The notes under the pieces are model-generated. The model did not search any database and was not told the origin of the DNA. It was given only the letters and a program-made list of their open reading frames with translations. This document shows, piece by piece, positions 25,296 to 39,236 of a stretch of DNA of 42,962 nucleotides. The DNA is from Bradyrhizobium guangdongense (lineage in GTDB: Bacteria; Pseudomonadota; Alphaproteobacteria; Rhizobiales; Xanthobacteraceae), in assembly GCF_006483445.1 (NCBI RefSeq), contig NZ_PPPT01000061.1:1-42962 (forward strand), read 5' to 3'. A program made the translations under genes and the position numbers. The number at the start of each line of letters is the position of its first letter. Positions within the stretch are counted from its first letter, which is position 1.

Positions 25296-25618
25296 AACGC
25301 GCTGGTGCAGCACTTTCGTTTCGTCTGACAAGGCGGCTTGCGGAGAGTGGTTCCGCAGCCGGTGTTGCGTGGCTGTTCAGTTCGCGTAAAGCGCTGAATG
25401 GCGTGCGTTTTTCAGTGACTTGACACCCCCCGGGTCGATAGCCACCTAATGTCAACGGCGAGCGAGAATTCCCTTCAAGATTCGCCTCTTTTTCGATCCG
25501 GCAGAGCTGGTCCGAAGCTTCGGACCGGACGAAGAAACCGGGTCATTTCGGCACCTTGTGGCGGTTGCGCTGGGTTCAGCGGGCTGCGTGCAAGGGGGCA
25601 AAACAAAAGGAACAGGCC
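25296..25618. other. Intergenic leader between clpX and lon
   Basis: A TTGACA (25420-25425) with a poor CCTAAT (25445-25450) may be part of a lon promoter, possibly for a stress sigma factor. The perfect palindrome at 25509-25526 follows. AAAGGA at about 25606 is the lon ribosome site. I see no gene. Confidence 0.45.
25509..25526. promoter_or_regulatory. Perfect 18-bp palindrome upstream of lon
   Basis: GGTCCGAAGCTTCGGACC is self-complementary over its full length and lies 93-110 bp before the lon ATG, downstream of the possible promoter. It could be an operator for a dimeric repressor or a leader hairpin. No regulator is assigned. Confidence 0.45.
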
Positions 25619-28042
<2,424 letters not shown>

Positions 28043-28060
28043 TCTCGAATGAAAGATGAT

Positions 28061-28088
28061 AAAACGGCGCCTTCGGGCGCCGTTTTTG
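28061..28088 (+). terminator. Rho-independent terminator after lon
   Basis: An 11-bp perfect stem, AAAACGGCGCC (28061-28071) with GGCGCCGTTTT (28076-28086), closes the very stable TTCG tetraloop and ends in a T-run. Confidence 0.93.
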
Positions 28089-28104
28089 TTTTGGGAGATG
28101 ACGC

Positions 28105-28509
28105 GTGCAGATCGACGGGCAATGCCATTGCGGCCGCGTGACCTATGAGGCGGAGATCGACCCCGAGGCCGTGTCGGTCTGCCATTGCACGGATTGCCAG
28201 GCGCTGACGGGCTCGCCGTTCCGGGTGACCGTGCTTTGCTCCGGGCAGTCGATCAGGATGAGCGGCGCGGCGCCAAAGGTCTACGGCAAGCAGGGTGACA
28301 ACGGCCAAACGCGTTTCCAGCATTTTTGCGGCGATTGCGGTTCCCCGCTGTTCACCAGCGGCGAGGGCGATCAGGCCGACGATTGGGGCATCCGCTGGGG
28401 CTCGATCCGCCAGCGCGACAAGCTCAGGCCGGTCCGGCAGATCTGGTGCCAGTCCGCCGCGCTCTGGATCGACGCCGTTCCGGGGCTGCCGGGCAGGCCG
28501 AGGGATTAG
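28105..28509 (+). CDS. GFA family zinc-binding protein
   Basis: This 134-residue cytosolic protein belongs to the glutathione-dependent formaldehyde-activating (GFA/CENP-V) fold. Zinc-ligand cysteines are visible in order: C7 and C9 in CHCGRVTYEA, C26, C28 and C31 in CHCTDCQALTGSPF, and C75 and C78 in FCGDCGSPLF. Most members of the family have unproven reactions; the original activity assignment (S-hydroxymethylglutathione formation) is debated. GTG 28105 is the start, with TTGGGAG just upstream. It is convergent with tRNA-Val. Confidence 0.87.
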   Translation: MQIDGQCHCGRVTYEAEIDPEAVSVCHCTDCQALTGSPFRVTVLCSGQSIRMSGAAPKVYGKQGDNGQTRFQHFCGDCGSPLFTSGEGDQADDWGIRWGSIRQRDKLRPVRQIWCQSAALWIDAVPGLPGRPRD

Positions 28510-28603
28510 GTCGGCTCGCCGAGCCGAAGCTCGCGGCCAAAAAGCCCGCCTTCGCCCATTGGGCTTCAGCGCGGCAGCCTGCCGTCGCTGCGCGAGCGCA
28601 GGC

Positions 28604-28680
28604 TGGTGGGCGGTCACGGATTCGAACCGCGGACCCTCTCGGTGTAAACGAGATGCTCTAACCAGCTGAGCTAACCGCCC
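28604..28680 (-). tRNA. tRNA-Val (anticodon UAC), CCA encoded
   Basis: The 77-nt gene has acceptor GGGCGGT/ACCGCCC, D-arm GCTCAGCTGGTTAGAGC, anticodon stem TCTCG/CGAGA with loop TTTACAC (anticodon TAC, plus-strand 28644-28646) and T-loop GGTTCGAATCC. The 3' CCA is encoded at 28604-28606. Confidence 0.96.
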
Positions 28681-28690
28681 CACGCCGCCT

Positions 28691-28719
28691 CTTTAGCCCC
28701 GCCACAGGTGAATGGGCAA
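28691..28719 (-). promoter_or_regulatory. Possible tRNA-Val promoter
   Basis: On the minus strand TTGCCC (28719-28714) and CTAAAG (28696-28691) are spaced by 17 bp, placing the start about 5 bp before the tRNA 5' end. Confidence 0.45.
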
Positions 28720-28838
28720 GGGCCGAAGACGCCGCAACCGGGCCCGAATTTGTGAGTGGATCGGCCATTTCGGCGTGGTATCGCTGGCCCGCCAACAACG
28801 GCTCCAGCAATCGCGCCGACCCAACGACAGAGGGCCCA

Positions 28839-29699
28839 ATGGAATTGCCAAGCGGACACGCAGAGAACGCCGACCAGATCGCTTATTGGAACGGGCCCGG
28901 TGGCCAGCGTTGGGCCGATCGCCAGGCGGCGCAGGAGATCTTGCTCGGACCTATCGCCGATCTCCTGATCGCGCATGCGAAGCCGAAACCGGGCGAGCGC
29001 GTCTTGGATGTCGGTTGCGGCTCCGGCGGCTCGACGATCGCGTTTGCGAAGGCTGTCGCGCCTGACGGCTTTGCGCTCGGCCTCGACGTCTCCGGCCCGA
29101 TGCTGGAGCAGGCGCGGAAAATTGCGCCAAAGGGTCTGCCGCTCGATTTCGTGCTGGCGGATGCGACGGTCTATCCGTTCGATCCCGCAAGCTACGATCT
29201 CCTGGTCTCGCGCTTCGGGGTGATGTTCTTTGCCGATCCGATCGCGTCCTTTAGCAATCTGCGCCGCGCGCTGAAACCGTCGGGGCGGCTTGCCTTCATC
29301 TGTTGGCGTGAGCCGAAGGAAAACCCCTGGATGATGGCGCCGCTGATGGCGGTCTACAAGCACGTGCCAAAAATGCCGCCGGTCGGACCTGATGATCCCG
29401 GCCCGTTCGCCTTCGCTTCCGAGGAGAGGGTGACCCGCATCCTGAAGGGCGCCGGCTTCACCGATGTCGCGATGCAGCCGCACAATCTGGCGATGGACAT
29501 CGCGATCGGAGGCGGGCTCGATGCGGCCGTCGACGGCGCGTTGCAGATCGGCCCCGCCACCCGCGCGCTGGAGGGACATCCGCCCGAGGTGCGCGAGGCC
29601 GCCAAGGCCTCGATCCGCGAGATGCTGACGCCTTATGTGAAGGGGCAGTCGGTGCCGCTGCCGGGCGCGGTGTGGGTGGTGACGGCGAGGGCGTCGTAG
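28839..29699 (+). CDS. Class I SAM-dependent methyltransferase
   Basis: This 286-residue cytosolic protein has the Rossmann-fold SAM motif VLDVGCGSGG (residues 55-64), GLDVSGPMLEQARK in the next strand (adenine/ribose contact), FVLADATVYPFDPASYDLLVSRFGVMFF as motifs II-III, and LRRALKPSGRLAFICWREP after it. This pattern fits UbiE/COQ5-like small-molecule methyltransferases. The start is ATG 28839 (MELPSGHAENADQIAYW), the usual opening of this family; earlier in-frame ATG 28752 adds 29 atypical residues. The substrate is not deducible. It stands alone between tRNA-Val and a repeat element. Confidence 0.87.
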   Translation: MELPSGHAENADQIAYWNGPGGQRWADRQAAQEILLGPIADLLIAHAKPKPGERVLDVGCGSGGSTIAFAKAVAPDGFALGLDVSGPMLEQARKIAPKGLPLDFVLADATVYPFDPASYDLLVSRFGVMFFADPIASFSNLRRALKPSGRLAFICWREPKENPWMMAPLMAVYKHVPKMPPVGPDDPGPFAFASEERVTRILKGAGFTDVAMQPHNLAMDIAIGGGLDAAVDGALQIGPATRALEGHPPEVREAAKASIREMLTPYVKGQSVPLPGAVWVVTARAS

Positions 29700-29719
29700 G
29701 CGCCGCCACACATTCAGTG

Positions 29720-29881
29720 TCGTCCCGGACAAGCGCGCGGAGCGGCGCGCAGATCCGGGACCCATAACCACAGGGAGTGGTTGTGGTGCGACGCTGGTTA
29801 CCACGAGTCTTCGCCAAACTCCTCCCTGTGGCTATGGGTCCCGGATCGGCGCGCGCTTGGGGCGCGCTTGTCCGGGACGAC
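29720..29881. repeat. Long imperfect inverted repeat, Bradyrhizobium-type BIME
   Basis: Two arms of nearly 60 bp face each other: left CGTCCCGGACAAGCGCGC ... GATCCGGGACCCATA ... CACAGGGA (29721-29776), right TCCCTGTG ... TATGGGTCCCGGATC ... GCGCGCTTGTCCGGGACG (29823-29882). They enclose about 45 bp with a second small palindrome (GTGGT/ACCAC). It resembles, from memory, a repeat found in many copies in Bradyrhizobium. No gene is encoded within it; it separates the methyltransferase from the metal operon. Confidence 0.8.
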
Positions 29882-29913
29882 GTCGGAAGTTTGGGCGACC
29901 GCGCAACTCCCAA

Positions 29914-30891
29914 TCACACCACATCGTCAGGCGCAAGCGCGCAACCATTGTCGGGATGCGTCTCCACCTGCAACGTGGTGTGACCGATGCGAAAACTTGC
30001 CTTCAGCCTGTCCGCGGTCTCCATCAGAAAATCGTCGCCGGCGCCTGCGGGCATGACGAGGTGACAGGTCAGCGCCGTCTCGGTCGTGCTGATTGGCCAG
30101 ACATGGAGGTCGTGAATTGCGGAGACGCCGGGCCGCTCCATCAGAAAATTCTTGATGGCGGCGAGGTCGGTGCCCTTGGGTGCCGCGGCCATCGACATGT
30201 CGACGGAGCTGCGTAGGAGACGGGTCGTGCTCCAGAGGATGGTGGCGCAGATGACGAGGCTCGTGACCGGGTCGAGCCAGAGCCAGCCGGTCCAGATGAT
30301 CAGCGCCGCCGAGACCACGACGCCGAGCGAGACCACGGCATCCGCGGCCATGTGCAGATAGGCGCCTTCGATGTTGATGTCGTCCTTGCGTCCGCGCGCG
30401 AACAGTAGCGCGGTGAAGCCGTTGATGAGGATGCCGACGCCGGCGACCACCATCACGGTGACGCCGGCCACCGGCTCCGGCTCGCGCAGGCGCAGAATCG
30501 CCTCCCAGCCGATCGCGCCGATCGCGACCAGCAGGAACACGGCATTGGCGAGCGCGGCCAGGATCGTCGAGGCACGGAAACCGTAGGTGAAGCGGCCGCT
30601 CGGCGCGCGCTTTGAAGCGACCGAGGCGCCCCAGGCCAGGACCAGGCCGAGCACGTCGCTGAGGTTATGGCCGGCATCGGCAAGGAGTGCAGTCGAGTTG
30701 CTGAGATAGCCGTAGATCGCTTGCGCGATCACGAGCGCGGTGTTGAGCGTGATGCCGATCGCGAACGCCTTGCCAAAATTTGCGGGCGCGTGCACATGCC
30801 CGGGGCCGTGGCTGTGGTCGTGACCATGGTCATGATCGTGACCGGCATGGTCATGATGATGGTGATGTCCGTGATGGTCGTGGCTGCCCAC
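29914..30891 (-). CDS. CDF-family divalent metal transporter (CzcD/ZitB-like)
   Basis: This 325-residue inner-membrane cation/proton antiporter exports Zn2+ and possibly Co2+ or Cd2+ from the cytosol to the periplasm. The first 34 residues contain 17 histidines (a metal-binding leader), followed by six helices. Metal-site residues are H75 and D79 in ADAGHNLSDVLG (helix 2) and H180 and D184 in YLHMAADAVVS (helix 5), the HDHD pattern of zinc-type CDFs. The C-terminal domain has HDLHVWPISTTETALTCHL. GTG 30891 is supported by AGGAG at 7-8 bp spacing. It is last in the metal operon, 26 bp after czcA. Confidence 0.92.
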   Translation of the reverse strand: MGSHDHHGHHHHHDHAGHDHDHGHDHSHGPGHVHAPANFGKAFAIGITLNTALVIAQAIYGYLSNSTALLADAGHNLSDVLGLVLAWGASVASKRAPSGRFTYGFRASTILAALANAVFLLVAIGAIGWEAILRLREPEPVAGVTVMVVAGVGILINGFTALLFARGRKDDINIEGAYLHMAADAVVSLGVVVSAALIIWTGWLWLDPVTSLVICATILWSTTRLLRSSVDMSMAAAPKGTDLAAIKNFLMERPGVSAIHDLHVWPISTTETALTCHLVMPAGAGDDFLMETADRLKASFRIGHTTLQVETHPDNGCALAPDDVV

Positions 30892-30917
30892 GTCGACCGC
30901 TCCTGCAAATCACCGCG

Positions 30918-35075
<4,158 letters not shown>

Positions 35076-35079
<4 letters not shown>

Positions 35080-36350
35080 CGCGCGCTCTCCCGCGCCAGC
35101 GTAAAGGGATTGCCGACCAGGCCTTCGATGGTGGCGATGGCGGCGTGGAAATTTTGCAGGGCTTCCTGTTCGCGCAGCCGTGCCTGGGTGACGCTGGCCT
35201 GTGCGTCCAGCACCTCCAGCAGGGTGAAGCGGCCCTGGCCGTAGCCCTGCGAGATCGCCTCGGCTGCTTCCTGCGCCTTAGGGATGGCGACCTCGCGCAG
35301 CACGGCAAGCTCGCGCAACGAGCCTTGGAGCGAGTCGTAGGCGCGGCCGGCGATCACGATCAGCGTGTTGCGGTTGGCTTCGCGCTCGGCCCTGGTCTTG
35401 GCGAGGCTCTCCTGCGCGGAGAGGATGTTGCCCTGGTTCTGGTCGAATACGGGGATCGGTACCGACAGCGTGAGCCGCACGGCGTCGTCATTGGTTTCAT
35501 TGAAGTGGCGCCAGCCTGCAGCGATCCGCACGTCCGGATAGGGTTTCAGGCGTGCCAGCAGCAGTTCGGCATTGCGCTGCGCGAAAACGGCGGTCCAGCG
35601 CACCAGTTGAGGATTGGCGTCGATGGCCGCGACGACCGATTGGAACGAGGGCGGCCGGCCGATGGTCTCGAGCCGTCCGGACACCTCGCCGTATTTCGCA
35701 TTGGCGTCGCCCATCAGCACCGCGAGCTCGCGCCGGGCGCTCGCCAGGGCCGCCTTGAAGCGCTCGCGATCGGCTTTGACCAGCGCGGAGGCGACCTCGG
35801 CGCGGCCGGTCTCGGCCGGCGAGGAGGCACCGGCCTCGACGCGCCGACGCAATAGCGGCGTCAGGCGATCGATCGCGGTGACCTGCTCATCTAGGATCTG
35901 GATGCGGCGCTGAGCGCCGAGCACGCTGAGAAACGCAATCGCGGTCTCCGACAGCACCTCTAGCCTGATCGCCTTGCGCTGGATGGTGGCGACGTCGATG
36001 CCGGCTTCGCCCGCGGCGATCCGCGCCTCGCGCTTGCCGAACAGCTCAAACCCCTGGCTGATCTGCAGCGTGGTCTCGGCCGAGCGCGTGCCGCGGTACT
36101 TGCCGGAGCCGAAGGAATTGTCCTGCTCATAGGAGAGTTCCGGATTGAGCAACGCGCCGGCCTGGATGCGCTGGCCCGTGGCGATGCCGACGTCGCGCTC
36201 TGCCGCGGTGAGGCGCGGGCTCGCGTTGAGCGCGCGCGTCAGCGCCGTGCGCATGGTCAGGGTCTGGGCGTGCGCGGATTCGCTCTGGAGCCCGCCGATG
36301 AGAAACGCCGTCGCGCACGCCAGGCGCGCGGCAGTTCGCCTGCAAAACAT
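35076..36350 (-). CDS. czcC: Outer-membrane efflux protein CzcC (TolC-like)
   Basis: This 424-residue outer-membrane channel has an N-terminal signal peptide (ACATAFLIGGLQSESAHA, cleavage about residue 28) and the TolC-family heptad helices: ALTRALNASPRLTAAERDVGIATGQRIQAGALLNPEL and later VRLTLSVPIPVFDQNQGNI and RFTLLEVLDAQASVTQARLREQEALQNFHAAIATIEGLVG. The length suits the three-strand, helical-barrel fold. It forms the outer exit of the CzcCBA pump. It overlaps czcB by 4 bp. A small HCHGC protein lies just upstream on the same strand. Confidence 0.93.
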
Positions 36351-36421
36351 GGAACGACCTGTGAAGGACTAAGCCTTATCGAGGAAGAGTCATGGGCGCA
36401 CGCGGCGCCCGGCTGATCCGT

Positions 36422-36784
36422 TCAGGTCAGAGATTTGGGGGGCGGGGAGTCCGTGTCGGGGACGATGCCCGCAAGTGTCGGCAGACGCGGCGAGGCCGGA
36501 AGGCTCACGCGTTCAGCCCTTGTGACCGGCAATACGGCTTGGGCGATGGCAACCGAGAAGCAGCCATGGCAGTGATCGCCGGCGATGGCCTTGTGATCGG
36601 CGTGCCCGGAGGCGGCGCCGAGCAGGGTGACCATCTCTGACCTGTTCGATGAGGCCGTCGCATCGAATTCGTAGACGCCGTGCAGCGTGCCCGTCAGCAG
36701 ATACAGGGTCGCAACGAACGCAGCCAAAAGCCCGCGCCAATTGCGCAGGTGGATAAATCCTTTGGGCCGGCGGATGGCGAACAC
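36422..36784 (-). CDS. Small membrane protein with HCHGC motif, first gene of the czc operon
   Basis: This 120-residue protein has one N-terminal hydrophobic helix (LLAAFVATLYLLTGTLHGV, about residues 19-37) and a mostly periplasmic rest. The segment AGDHCHGCFSVAIAQAVLP (about 68-86) carries two Cys and two His that could bind a metal ion, and a further HxDH pair lies in GHADHKAIAG. The start is GTG 36784 with GAGAG upstream. It lies 71 bp ahead of czcC on the same strand, so a role in metal sensing, chaperoning or buffering for the Czc system is a reasonable inference. Similar small proteins precede czc/cus operons in rhizobia; no function is established. Confidence 0.72.
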   Translation of the reverse strand: MFAIRRPKGFIHLRNWRGLLAAFVATLYLLTGTLHGVYEFDATASSNRSEMVTLLGAASGHADHKAIAGDHCHGCFSVAIAQAVLPVTRAERVSLPASPRLPTLAGIVPDTDSPPPKSLT

Positions 36785-37129
36785 GTCGTCACTCTCGTTG
36801 CGTTGTCGGTCGGCCTAGCACGGCGGCAGGAAGAGTGTCGACGTGCAATCGTGTACGTGTGGGGAACTCGTTGTCGCGGGCAGCCGGTGCGCGAAACTGC
36901 GGTCAAACTGCAAGAGACCGCCCCGGCGAGCGCGTTTTTGCAGAAATTGCCTGGCTTCTGACCAAACCCGGCGCCAGGTCCGCGTCTGGCCGATGATGCC
37001 AACATACACCTGATTTGCCCGACGCGTAAAGCAAATTTCGTAAAAAGCGAAGTCATCGGTTGACCGCCCCCGGCTACTGTGCATGGGGTTGTTTTCGGTT
37101 CTTATTTGGGGGCCCCTCCAGGACGGAAC
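36785..37129. repeat. Gene-free gap with probable dispersed-repeat remnant
   Basis: The stretch 36990-37105, including GATTTGCCCGACGCGTAAAG and CTACTGTGCATGGGGTTGTT, resembles from memory an intergenic repeat spread in Bradyrhizobium genomes. On the minus strand it yields a frame with DFAFYEICFTRRANQV that is often mis-annotated as a small protein. The czc operon promoter should lie near 36785-36850, but I cannot pinpoint it. Confidence 0.4.
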
Positions 37130-38380
37130 CTAAGCCCGCTCCTCCCAGATCATCGCGAGATGCACGATGGTCTGCACGGCCTTCTCCATGTCCTGGCGGC
37201 TCACCCATTCCAGCCGCGAGTGAAACGCATGTTCGCCGGCAAAGATGTTGGGGCAGGGCAGGCCCATGAAGGAGAGGCGCGAGCCGTCGGTGCCGCCGCG
37301 GATCGCGGTGCGCATCGGGCGCAGGCCGGCGCGGCGGATCGCCTCGATGGCGTATTCGAGGACGTGCGGGTGACGATCGATCACCTGCTTCATGTTGCGG
37401 TACTGCTCCCTGACCTCGAACTTGTAGGTCGAGCGCGGATAGTTCTTCATCACGTCCTTGACGATGCCCTCGAGCAGGGCCTCCTTCTCCTTCAGGCCCT
37501 CTTCGGTGAAGTCGCGCACGATGAAGGACAGCGTCGCCTGCTCCAGCGCGCCGGAGATGCCGATCGGATGCAAAAAGCCCTGCTTGCCGGAGGTCGTCTC
37601 CGGTGAGCAGCCTTCCTTCGGCAGGCGGTCGACGATGGCGGCTGCGATCTTGATCGCGTGCTCCATCTTGCCCTTGGCATAGCCGGGATGGGCGCTGACG
37701 CCGTGGATGGTGATGGTGGCGCCGTCGGCGGAAAAGGTCTCGTCCTCGACGCAGCCGGCGCTCTCGCCGTCCATGGTATAGCCGAAATCGGCGCCGAGTT
37801 TCTTGATGTCGACATTGTCGACGCCGCGGCCGATCTCTTCATCCGGCGTGAACAGGATCTTGATGGTGCCGTGCTTCACCTGGGGATTGTTGATGAAGAA
37901 GTTTGCGGCATCCATGATCTCGGCGACGCCGGCCTTGTTGTCGGCGCCGAGCAACGTCGTGCCGTCCGTGGTGATGATGTCGTTGCCGATCTGGTGCTTC
38001 AGCGCGGGATGCTCGGCAAAGCGGATCACCTGGGTCGGATCGGCCGTCAGGGTGATGTCGCCGCCGCGATAGTTCTTCACGATCTGCGGCTTGACATCCT
38101 TGCCGGTGACGTCGGGCGAGGTGTCCATGTGCGAGCAGAAACAGATCACCGGCACTTTCTTGTCGGTGTTGGCCGGGATCGTTGCGTAGACGTAGCCGTA
38201 GTCGTCGAGATGGGCATCGGTGACGCCGATCGCCTTCAACTCGGTGACGAGCACGCGGCCGAGATCCTTTTGCTTCTCGGTCGAAGGCGAAGATGGCGAC
38301 TCGGGATCAGATTGTGTGTCGATGGTGACGTAGCGCAGGAAGCGTTCGGTCACGGTATGCGTGAAGGTGAGGGAGGACAT
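37130..38380 (-). CDS. pepT: Peptidase T (tripeptide aminopeptidase)
   Basis: This 416-residue M20-family zinc aminopeptidase removes N-terminal residues from tripeptides in the cytosol. Zinc-site motifs are FCSHMDTSPDVTGKDV (H84, D86 catalytic), LLGADNKAGVAEIM (D147), FTPDEEIGRGVD (E181, E182), the YTMDGESAG aspartate and the late GEHAFHSRLEWV histidine. The dimerisation domain is between about 215 and 315 (ITIHGVSAHPGYAKGKM). ATG 38380 starts the family-typical MSSLTFTHTVTERFLRYVTIDTQS; the extension to 38437 adds 19 unrelated residues. It stands alone, downstream of the HU gene on the same strand. Confidence 0.95.
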   Translation of the reverse strand: MSSLTFTHTVTERFLRYVTIDTQSDPESPSSPSTEKQKDLGRVLVTELKAIGVTDAHLDDYGYVYATIPANTDKKVPVICFCSHMDTSPDVTGKDVKPQIVKNYRGGDITLTADPTQVIRFAEHPALKHQIGNDIITTDGTTLLGADNKAGVAEIMDAANFFINNPQVKHGTIKILFTPDEEIGRGVDNVDIKKLGADFGYTMDGESAGCVEDETFSADGATITIHGVSAHPGYAKGKMEHAIKIAAAIVDRLPKEGCSPETTSGKQGFLHPIGISGALEQATLSFIVRDFTEEGLKEKEALLEGIVKDVMKNYPRSTYKFEVREQYRNMKQVIDRHPHVLEYAIEAIRRAGLRPMRTAIRGGTDGSRLSFMGLPCPNIFAGEHAFHSRLEWVSRQDMEKAVQTIVHLAMIWEERA

Positions 38381-38482
38381 TTCAGTTTCAAACCGCCGGA
38401 TCAGGTGAGCTTTGTCGGTATAACAGGAAAGCGCCATTCCGGGGACCGTAACAGGACCGCGGCGGCGTTCGGGCGCGTCCCG

Positions 38483-38782
38483 TCAGATCGCTTCGGCGAG
38501 TTCCTTGGCCGGGCGGAAGGTGACCTTCTTCTTAGCCTTGATGTGGATGGCCTCGCCGGTCGAGGGGATCCGGCCCATGCGGGCGGCGCGCTTGCGCACC
38601 TGGAGGATGCCGAGGCCGACGATCCGGACGCGGTCGCCCTTCTTCAAGTGCTTGGCGATCAGGTCGATCGTCTCGGTGAGGATGGCCTCGGCCTGCTTCT
38701 TGGACAGGTCCTGGGTCTCCGCGACGTCGGCGGCGAGGTGCCTGAGCGTAACGGTGGCCGGAGCCGCTGCCTTCTTCGCCAT
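38483..38782 (-). CDS. HU family DNA-binding protein
   Basis: This 99-residue nucleoid-associated protein binds and bends DNA as a dimer. It has the dimerising helices VTLRHLAADVAETQDLSKKQAEAILTETIDLIAKHLKKGDRV (10-51), then the strand and arm VRIVGLGILQVRKRAARMGRIPSTGEAIHI, and the C-terminal KKKVTFRPAKELAEAI. The usual GFG of HU reads GLG, and the arm is RMGRIPSTGE rather than RTGRNPQTGE. ATG 38782 is supported by GAGGAGG at ideal spacing; upstream in-frame codons are not coding. Together with pepT it is read towards the metal operon. Confidence 0.93.
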   Translation of the reverse strand: MAKKAAAPATVTLRHLAADVAETQDLSKKQAEAILTETIDLIAKHLKKGDRVRIVGLGILQVRKRAARMGRIPSTGEAIHIKAKKKVTFRPAKELAEAI

Positions 38783-38979
38783 GTCGGGCCTCCTCATCGC
38801 GAAAATGGCCCGGGAACTCCCAGAATTCGGGCCAAGAATCTGCCAAGTATCGGGCAGACCTAGACGATTCGAGGCGAGCGTGCCTATGCGGCCCATCGGC
38901 CGGGAAGGAACCTTGCGCCCCGCGCAGATGGCGCGGCAGCTCGCTCTTCAGGCTAAGTTTATGAGGGGATTGCCAAAAA

Positions 38980-39056
<77 letters not shown>

Positions 39057-39089
39057 GTGACGCGATATGTCCGCGCGGAACGAGGGGGG

Positions 39090-39117
39090 ACTTAAAGGCG
39101 CGGTAGGGTGAAGTCAA
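39090..39117 (-). promoter_or_regulatory. Putative tRNA-Asp promoter
   Basis: On the minus strand TTGACT (39117-39112) and TTAAGT (39095-39090) are separated by 16 bp. The start is predicted about 25 bp before the tRNA 5' end. Confidence 0.55.
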
Positions 39118-39236
39118 GGACGTTACGTGACGGGGTAGATGGTCCGTGCCGAGGCGCCCGATCGGCGCGCCGACGAGGTGCCTGCCGGCTCCGAATCAAG
39201 CAATCGTGCTAGACGTGCCGCCGGGTAATCCACGGG

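Noticed and set aside
28604..28680. tRNA-Val as attachment site of an island carrying the czc genes
   Set aside because: The 3' end of the tRNA faces lon, not the czc genes; no duplicated tRNA 3' fragment and no integrase gene were seen.
36815..37084. Small minus-strand protein containing DFAFYEICFTRRANQV
   Set aside because: It falls in a sequence I associate with dispersed intergenic repeats of Bradyrhizobium; the frame has no ribosome site and is a common mis-annotation.
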